Source: Reticulitermes speratus (taxonomy: Eukaryota; Arthropoda; Insecta; Blattodea; Rhinotermitidae). Taken from it: 64,000 nucleotides of DNA. Of the stretch, positions 57,862 to 64,000 are shown in pieces (the first letter of the stretch is position 1; every line of letters begins with the position of its first letter). The stretch lies in the NCBI GenBank assembly GCA_021186555.1, contig JAJKFL010000011.1, forward strand, positions 38,493,995 through 38,557,994, in the 5' to 3' direction. A model generated the notes under the pieces. That model worked only from the letters and a program-made list of their open reading frames with translations, had not been told where the DNA came from and made no database searches. The position numbers were made by a program, and so were the translations under genes.

Positions 57862-58135
57862 TCTAGGTAAAGGTAAAGGTCACCCTATAACAGGCCACGA
57901 AGGCCTCGAGGGGGAGTAGAGGTATAGCTCTACTCTTTCTTTAACCTCGGCGCTAGATTGGGTGGGTGGTCAACGCTACGCCCCGGCCGCTTTACCCCCG
58001 GGAAAGAGACCCATTACCCATTGTATAGGAGGCTGGATAGGCCCCAGGGCCGGTCTCGACAGGTGATGAAAATTTCTCCCTCACCGGGATTCGATCCCCG
58101 GACCGTCCAGCTCGTAGCGAGTCGTTACACGTTGG
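57862..58135 (-). repeat. SINE-4 copy
   Basis: On the minus strand: tRNA-like head with B box GGGATCGAATCCCGG (about 58,083-58,100), body, and a 3' tail of two CCTTTA hexamers at 57,862-57,876. This is the short form of the same tail type that is hugely expanded at 43,067. Confidence 0.8.
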
Positions 58136-58269
58136 AAATGCCGTGAGTGTGTGAGTGTGTGAGTGTGTAGTGCCTCAGAAAGACAGTCACGGCCAATATT
58201 CGTGGTATAACAACGCAGGAGTGTGTGTGTGTGTGTGTGCCTGCAGTTTTGTGCTACAGTTTAAAAGAA

Positions 58270-58835
58270 ACATGGTCTGTAGTGGACTGTAGTGGTCTGT
58301 AGTGGTCTGTAGTGGACTGTAGTGGTCTGTAGTGGTCTGTAGTGGACTGTAGTGGTCTGTAGTGGACTGTAGTGGTCTGTAGTGGTCTGTAGTGGTCTGT
58401 AGTGGACTGTAGTGGTCTGTAGTGGTCTGTAGTGGACTGTAGTGGTCTGTAGTGGTCTGTAGTGGTCTGTAGTGGACTGTAGTGGTCTGTAGTGGTCTGT
58501 AGTGGTCTGTAGTGGACTGTAGTGGTCTGTAGTGGTCTGTAGTGGACTGTAGTGGTCTGTAGTGGTCTGTAGTGGACTGTAGTGGTCTGTAGTGGTCTGT
58601 AGTGGACTGTAGTGGTCTGTAGTGGACTGTAGTGGTCTGTAGTGGACTGTAGTGGTCTGTAGTGGACTGTAGTGGTCTGTAGTGGTCTGTAGTGGACTGT
58701 AGTGGTCTGTAGTGGACTGTAGTGGTCTGTAGTGGTCTGTAGTGGACTGTAGTGGTCTGTAGTGGTCTGTAGTGGTCTGTAGTGGACTGTAGTGGTCTGT
58801 AGTGGTCTGTAGTGGACTGTAGTGGACTGTAGCGG
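58270..58835. repeat. 10-bp array (AGTGGWCTGT)n
   Basis: About 56 units alternating irregularly between AGTGGTCTGT and AGTGGACTGT. No indels interrupt the 10-base phase. Confidence 0.97.
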
Positions 58836-59046
58836 TATGGCGGTGTGGTGACGATGATAGCAGTGATGATAATGGTGATATACTCCTTATTTGCTGCTTA
58901 TTTGACATGTTAGACTGCATAGCGTTGAATGGTATGTCGATAGGTGAAAAATGAATGAGAAGGGATACGGAAGGAACCGACATACTTCTTTCCACGTCTC
59001 ATCAATTCATCAATTTCATCCCGTTGAGTTGTTAAATGGTATAAAT

Positions 59047-59291
59047 GTAAACCAATATCTGTCCAAACACAAATAATTCCATATATTATAAAGAACTGCA
59101 TGTTTCGACCTATCTCAGGTCATCCTAAGGTTTAAAATTTGTATTTAAAACATATTGAGGAAGAAATATACAATATATGTCTTCCTCAGTATGTTTTATG
59201 TTGTGAAACTGAGGATGACCTGAGGTACGTCGAAACATGTAGGTCTCTATAATATATGGGAATTATTTGTGTTTGGACAGATATTGGTGTA
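59047..59291. mobile_element. Hairpin element with paired hammerhead-like motifs
   Basis: The arms 59,047-59,150 and 59,175-59,291 are inverted repeats. The right arm carries CTGAGGA, one T, GACC...GTC, GAAACATGT; the left arm carries the mirror copy with CTTAGGA. CTGANGA allows any base at the fifth position, so the right-arm copy conforms. Confidence 0.6.
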
Positions 59292-59316
59292 ATTTTGTCT
59301 CATCATTCTGTTCATT

Positions 59317-59580
59317 GCCGATCCCAGTGGCCGCGCGGTCTAAGGCGTGGGTCTACTGCCGTTCGCTTGCTGGGATTGCGGGTTCGAATTCCGCCGAGGA
59401 GCATAGATGTCTGTCTGTTGTGAGTGTTGTGTGTTTTCAGGTAGAGTTCTCTGCGTCGGGCTGATCACTCGTCCAGAGGAGTCCTACCGAGTGTGGTGTG
59501 TCTGAGTGTGATCGTGAAGCGTCGAAAAATGAGGCGGCCTAGGCCCCCAAGGGGGCTGTCGAGCCATTGAAAAAAAAATA
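59317..59580 (+). repeat. SINE-1, complete copy
   Basis: Head GCCGATCCCAGTGGCCGCGC (A-box region), B box GGGTTCGAATTCC at 59,380-59,392, body to GGGGGCTGTCGAGCCATTGA, then an A-rich tail. A tRNA-derived element transcribed by RNA polymerase III in its active form. Confidence 0.9.
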
Positions 59581-59639
59581 TTTTGCTGATTGCCACAAAA
59601 AGTTAACTTCTAATATGGACTTGACATTTAATCAAATAT

Positions 59640-59905
59640 CCAAGTTTAATTAATTGCTTCATTCCAACAAATGCACTACACTATTTTAGTGTTTTCTGTC
59701 CCTACATGTTTCGGCACTTATAGTGCCATCATCAGGGGTGTCGTCGAGAGTTCACAATCCTCAATGAATTCAATTGGATGCATTGAGGATTGTGAACTCT
59801 CGACGACACCCTGAAGATGGCACAGTAAGTGCCGAAACATATGTAGGGACAACAAAACACTAAAACAGTGTAGTGCATTTGTTGGAATAAACTAATTAAT
59901 TACCG
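59640..59905. mobile_element. Hairpin element with two well-formed hammerhead-like motifs
   Basis: Outer inverted ends ATTCCAACAAATGCACTACAC / complement. Left arm, minus strand 59,745-59,699: CCC, CTGATGA, T, GGCAC/GTGCC stem, GAAA, ACATGT, A, GGG. Right arm, plus strand 59,805-59,850: CC, CTGAAGA, T, GGCAC/GTGCC stem, GAAA, ACATATGT, A, GG. The stem III palindrome changed from ACATGT to ACATATGT but stayed a palindrome. Confidence 0.65.
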
Positions 59906-59919
59906 AAATGCACGGCATA

Positions 59920-60077
59920 CAGGGCATACACAAAAGAATGGTGCGGCTTTAATAGTGAACACTATTAAAACCGCACCATTCGTTTGTGTAAGCCCTGTAC
60001 AGGGTATACACAAAAGAATGGTGCGGTTTCAATAGTATTCACTATTCAAACCGCACCATTCTTTTGTGTATACTCTG
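59920..60077. mobile_element. Two abutting minimal Tc1/mariner-like palindromes
   Basis: Elements 59,920-59,997 and 60,000-60,077 are each just two inverted ends (CAGGGCATACACAAAAGAAT type). They share the single TA at 59,998-59,999, so one inserted at the TA bordering the other. Confidence 0.85.
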
Positions 60078-60079
60078 TA

Positions 60080-60755
60080 TATAATACAAAGTCAACCAAG
60101 ATGACAACAGGTCGCTGTGAGACGGAGAGTCCTGGACGGACCGCACTGAGATGCACACACAGTTGCACGCGGAGCGGGTTGCCATATGTGGTCACATTGC
60201 TGCGGTCAAGGTGAAGGCAAGGCACACACGCAGTTGAGTGGCTGGCCTCGCAGCATCACCTTGCTCTGTCTCTACTTTCCTTCCGAGTCGTGTTGTGAAT
60301 CTGTCATCAGACAACACACTGACCACAAAATTAACGTTGTCTTGACTGCAGAATGCTATCAGAAGTACTGCGTTACTATACTTCAATAAACGACAATTTG
60401 TTTGTGTGAGTTGAACAGTGATAGTTTAAAGACCGCGACCTTGTCGTCGAAAATAATAGACTCGTTTACGGCGTAATAGTCTTAAATTACCTCCCAAGGC
60501 GTAAAACATCGCATATGCAAAAAAAAAAAAAATACTGAGAAGAAAATTTGCAGAATATGTATATATGTGATCAGTTTCGTCTGCACGCCACTGAAGTCAG
60601 TCAGTCAGTGATGTGCTAATGTTTGTGAACACGAAACTTCTGGCTTGGTCACGCACACATATCGGATCCTTCATCATCCGCACGCTAGGCGTTCTGTTAA
60701 CACAATTTACGGAAAATTGCACGTCGCGTCTTTTTACGTTGTTGCTTAAGGATCA
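60080..60755. other. Unassigned stretch
   Basis: No gene supported; short frames on both strands at 60,186-60,389 have no domain. Confidence 0.3.
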
Positions 60756-60756
60756 A

Positions 60757-61327
60757 TCCATGTGGAATTTGTGGTGGACAAACTGGCACTGGGACAGGGT
60801 TTTCCCCGAGTACTTCGGTTTTCACCCTGTCAATTTCATTCCACCGGTGCTCCATTACACGGAAAAACGAAAAAAAACTGATCATCTTCATCACAGGGTT
60901 GCACAATAAGCCTCAAGGCTGCGGTGCGTCCGTAGCATCTGCTGCGGGGCCCTTCAGCACAAAAGAATACTTCATAAAGAAGATTTCTTCTTGAAAAGCT
61001 ACCAGTTTCTCAGCTGTTGAAGAAATTACCCACTTGTTTTTGTGGTGAAGGGCCCCGCAGCAGATGCTACGGACGCACCGCAGCCTTAAGGCTTATTGTG
61101 CAACCCTGTGATGAAGATGAAGATAAAGATGATCAGTTTTTCATTTTTTCAAGTAATGGAGCACCGGCGGAATGAAACTGACAGGGGGAAACCGAAGTAC
61201 TGGGGGGAAAAACCTGTCCCAGTGCCACTATGTCCACCACAAATTCCACATGGACCGACCCGGGATCAAACCCGGGCCTCCGCGGTGACAGGCCGGCGAC
61301 TAACCGCCTGAGCCATGGCACGGCTTT
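60757..61327. repeat. Inverted pair of SINE-2 copies forming a long palindrome
   Basis: The right copy (minus) has a complete tRNA-like head: GGCTCAGGCGGTTAGTCGCC (A-box region) and GGGTTTGATCCCGGG (B box), with body and tail down to 61,150. The left copy (plus, 60,757-60,866) has only body and tail. Between them, 60,866-60,960 and 61,046-61,145 are inverted repeats (GGGTTGCACAATAAGCCT..., GCATCTGCTGCGGGGCCCTT...) around a spacer of about 85 bases. Confidence 0.85.
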
Positions 61328-61329
61328 GT

Positions 61330-61865
61330 TGTGGAGTTAGTAAAATTGTTTTGTAACTGGACTGAACTGGCCGGAAGCCAGACCGAATGCTACGTAAAAC
61401 TTTGTGTTGTGAAAAAAGTCGTTCATTTGACATTCCAATGCGTGAATGTATTTCTGCCTACAAACGGCACATAAATGGCAGTAAGAGCTAATAGCTGAGC
61501 GGACCTGAAATGCTGGTAACTGCCAGTCGCGATATTGCGCTGTGCACAGTACATCGCAATGAACAGTAATGTTCACAGAGGATCCGTACTGCATTACTGT
61601 TTGAGGAAATGTACTTTATTCAAGTTTAAACCTAAAAGACAGGGATGTACATAGTAATGTTGCACGTGATGCTGGGCGTGGCAATGGAAAACGACATAGT
61701 AATCGAATTGTCTGGGGGTTTTCATAGGTTCGTGGTTTAACTCATAACATTTCGCTAAGAGGCTAGGTTACGTAATGTTGAACTAGGCCGTTTGTGAAAC
61801 TGTTCCTTTTATGTCTTTCGTTTAAAGAATTCTTAAGCCTAAATCGCGTCATTGATGTAAGAATA
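61330..61865. other. Unassigned stretch
   Basis: No gene or element recognised. Confidence 0.3.
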
Positions 61866-63025
61866 AATACGTACGGAGCATTGGTGGAATGATACTGACA
61901 GGGGAAACTGAAGTACTGGGAGAGAAACATTATACTGCGTTGGTGGTAGATGGATGGATGAGTATGGAGCATTGGTGGAATGATACTGACAGGGGAAACT
62001 GAAGTACTGGGAGAGAAACATTATACTGCGTTGGTGGTAGATGGATGGTTGAGTATGGAGCAATGGTGGAATGATACTGACAGGGGAAACTGAAGTACTG
62101 GGAGAGAAACATTATACAGCGTTGGTGGTAGATGGATGGATGAGTATGGAGCATTGGTGGAATGATACTGACAGGGGAAACTGAAGTACTGGGAGAGAAA
62201 CATTATACAGCGTTGGTGGTAGATGGATGGATGAGTATGGAGCATTGGTGGAATGATACTGACAGGGTAAACTGAAGTACTGGAGAGAAACATTATACAG
62301 CGTGGGTGGTTGATGAATGAATGAGTATGGAGCATTGGTGGAATGATACTGACAGGGGAAAACTGAAGTACTGGGAGAAAAACATTATACAGCGTTGGTG
62401 GTAGATGGATGAATGAGTATGGAGCATTGGTGGAATGATACTGACAGGGGAAAACTGAAGTACTGGGAGAGAAACATTATACAGCGTTGGTGGTAGATGG
62501 ATGAATGTGTATGGAGCATTGGTGGAATGATACTGACAGGGGAAACTGAAGAACTGGGAGAGAAACATTATACAGCGTTGGTGGTAGATGTATGAATGAG
62601 TATGGAGCATTGGTGGAATGATACTGACAGGGGAAAACTGAAGTACTGGGAGAGAAACATTATACAGCGTTGGTGGTAGATGTATGAATGAGTATGGAGC
62701 ATTGGTGGAATGATACTGACAGGGGAAAACTGAATTACTGGGAGAGAAACATTATACAGCGTTGGTGGTAGATGTATGAATGTGTATGGAGCATTGGTGG
62801 AATGATACTGACAGGGGAAAACTGAAGTACTGGGAGAGAAACATTATACAGCGTTGGTGGTAGATGTATGAATGTGTATGGAGCATTGGTGGAATGATAC
62901 TGACAGGGGAAACTGAAGTACTGGGAGAGAAACATTATACAGCGTTGGTGGTAGATGTATGAATGTGTATGGAGCATTGGTGGAATGATACTGACAGGGG
63001 AAATCTGAAGTACTGGGAGAGAAAC
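61866..63025. repeat. ~91-bp minisatellite derived from the SINE-2 tail
   Basis: About 13 units. Part of each unit (GGAGCATTGGTGGAATGATA, CTGACAGGGGAAACTGAAGT, ACTGGGAGAGAAAC) aligns to the SINE-2 3' region at 61,157-61,213 (GGAGCACCGGCGGAATGAAA, CTGACAGGGGGAAACCGAAG, TACTGGGGGGAAAAAC). The other part (ATTATACAGCGTTGGTGG, TAGATGGATGAATGAGTAT) is array-specific. Confidence 0.9.
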
Positions 63026-63670
63026 AAATGGCAGGTAGTTGGTGTTTGCTTGTTGCTATGAAAATATTGTTGAACATTAGTCCACTATGGAATGAGGTCT
63101 CACAGTCCGGTTTGTGTTCCTTACTTGTGTACCGACGGGAAGTTTGCATAATTTCATTGTTACTGTCATTAGTAATGCATGCACTGAGCGCTGTTCAGTT
63201 CCTGATTGCATTCTTAAGCACGGTACAGTTGTGTTGTTCCTTTCGTCTTTAGGTTATACATTTAAAATGAGGCAGCCAATTTAGCCGGAACGTGAAGTTG
63301 GGGACGGCAGTTCCCTTCAGTGTCTGTAGATCTCAACCAAACTAGGCGGCGTCGCATTTGAAAATACTGCATTATTCATGGTTACCAACTGTGAGATAGA
63401 AAATATTCTTGAGCGCTTTTGAGCAGATGACTTTTTGATTTGAATATTATACAGGGTGTTTAATTTCCTTATGGTAAATAATCACTTTCAAACAGCGGCA
63501 ATAAAGTTAGCTTGTTTAGTAGTTCTCAGGCTGTGCTCCGCGACCCAAGGTTAACGCGAAATATTTCTAATGATTCCGCAGAAATCTGCATGCTGAAGGA
63601 TTTTCACTTTACGAAAGTTTCGAATAATAATGATATTATGTTGCTACAAGAAATGAGTTGTTCATACTGT
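63026..63670. other. Unassigned stretch
   Basis: No gene supported. A CAGGGTGTTTAATTTCC block at 63,452 resembles a miniature-element end without a visible partner. Confidence 0.3.
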
Positions 63671-63671
63671 A

Positions 63672-64000
63672 ACTTGACACTACGTGACGTGATTTGACAT
63701 TACGTGATTGTGACTTGACACTACGTGACGTGATTTGACATTACGTGATTGTGACTTGACACTACGTGACGTGATTTGACATTACGTGATTGTGACTTGA
63801 CACTACGTGACGTGATTTGACATTACGTGATTGTGACTTGACACTACGTGACGTGATTTGACATTACGTGATTGTGACTTGACACTACGTGGCGTGATTT
63901 GACATTACGTGATTGTGACTTGACACAACGTGGCGTGATTTGACATTACGTGATTGTGGCTTGACACTGCGTGACGTGATTTGACATTACGTGATTGTGG
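63672..64000. repeat. 41-bp minisatellite running off the window
   Basis: About eight units of CTTGACACTACGTGACGTGA + TTTGACATTACGTGATTGTGA. Each unit contains TACGTGACGTGA, a dense set of ACGTGA half-sites. The array continues beyond 64,000. Confidence 0.95.

Noticed and set aside
61257-61327. tRNA gene on the minus strand
   Set aside because: The tRNA-like head passes straight into the SINE-2 body shared with 60,757-60,866.

Overview
The window is eukaryotic nuclear DNA, almost certainly from an insect with a large, repeat-rich genome. The clues are decayed non-LTR retrotransposon reverse-transcriptase C-termini of the kind common in insects (motif [10 protein letters not shown]), several tRNA-derived SINE families, Tc1/mariner, pogo-like and hAT-like miniature elements, and many minisatellites. 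A cockroach or termite is my best guess from the style of the retroelements, but the sequence alone does not prove it. I see no operons, rRNA or standalone functional tRNA genes.

The left half (about 3-32 kb) is a rearranged cluster of one leucine-rich-repeat (LRR) receptor family. Four members can be read: LRR-A (minus, 4078-7389), LRR-B (plus, 9748-12325, a pseudogene), LRR-3 (minus, 16253-17679, truncated and more diverged) and LRR-C (minus, 21178-26469, the largest). Each complete member is a single open exon: signal peptide, LRRNT cysteine motif, many 24-residue LRRs, LRRCT cysteine motif, one membrane span, and a cytoplasmic tail of 15-residue tyrosine repeats. No TIR domain is present, so these are not Toll receptors. 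All four copies carry at least one disabling change in this sequence. In LRR-C these are two compensating one-base homopolymer indels that may be assembly errors. In LRR-A it is a single in-frame TGA.

The flanks show how the cluster grew. The 5' flank of LRR-A matches that of LRR-C, including a shared hAT-like insertion. The 3' flanks of A, B and C match each other. A roughly 2-2.7 kb segment holding a decayed LINE and a hAT-like element occurs three times (13.1-16.0, 17.8-20.4 inverted, 30.3-32.3 kb). A 60-base LRR scrap beside the mobile element at 3.2 kb shows that LRR-A's flank once also carried an LRR-3-type neighbour.

The right half (about 32-64 kb) has no gene I can support. It is a dense run of tandem arrays (units of 20, 41, 23, 36, 114, 25, 6, 15, 39, 16, 45, 31, 10, 91 and 41 bases) separated by SINEs, LINE fragments, miniature DNA transposons and hairpin elements.

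The most interesting non-coding signal is a recurrent motif with the order CTGANGA, a short perfect stem, GAAA and a small palindrome, followed in the best copies by bases that can pair with those before the motif. That is the layout of a type I hammerhead ribozyme, with one extra T before stem II. It occurs at about ten places, often as inverted pairs inside hairpin elements. The most interesting protein signal is the LRR family itself: modular 144-base double-LRR cassettes, near identical within a gene and shared with pseudogene copies, plus an expandable tyrosine-repeat tail.
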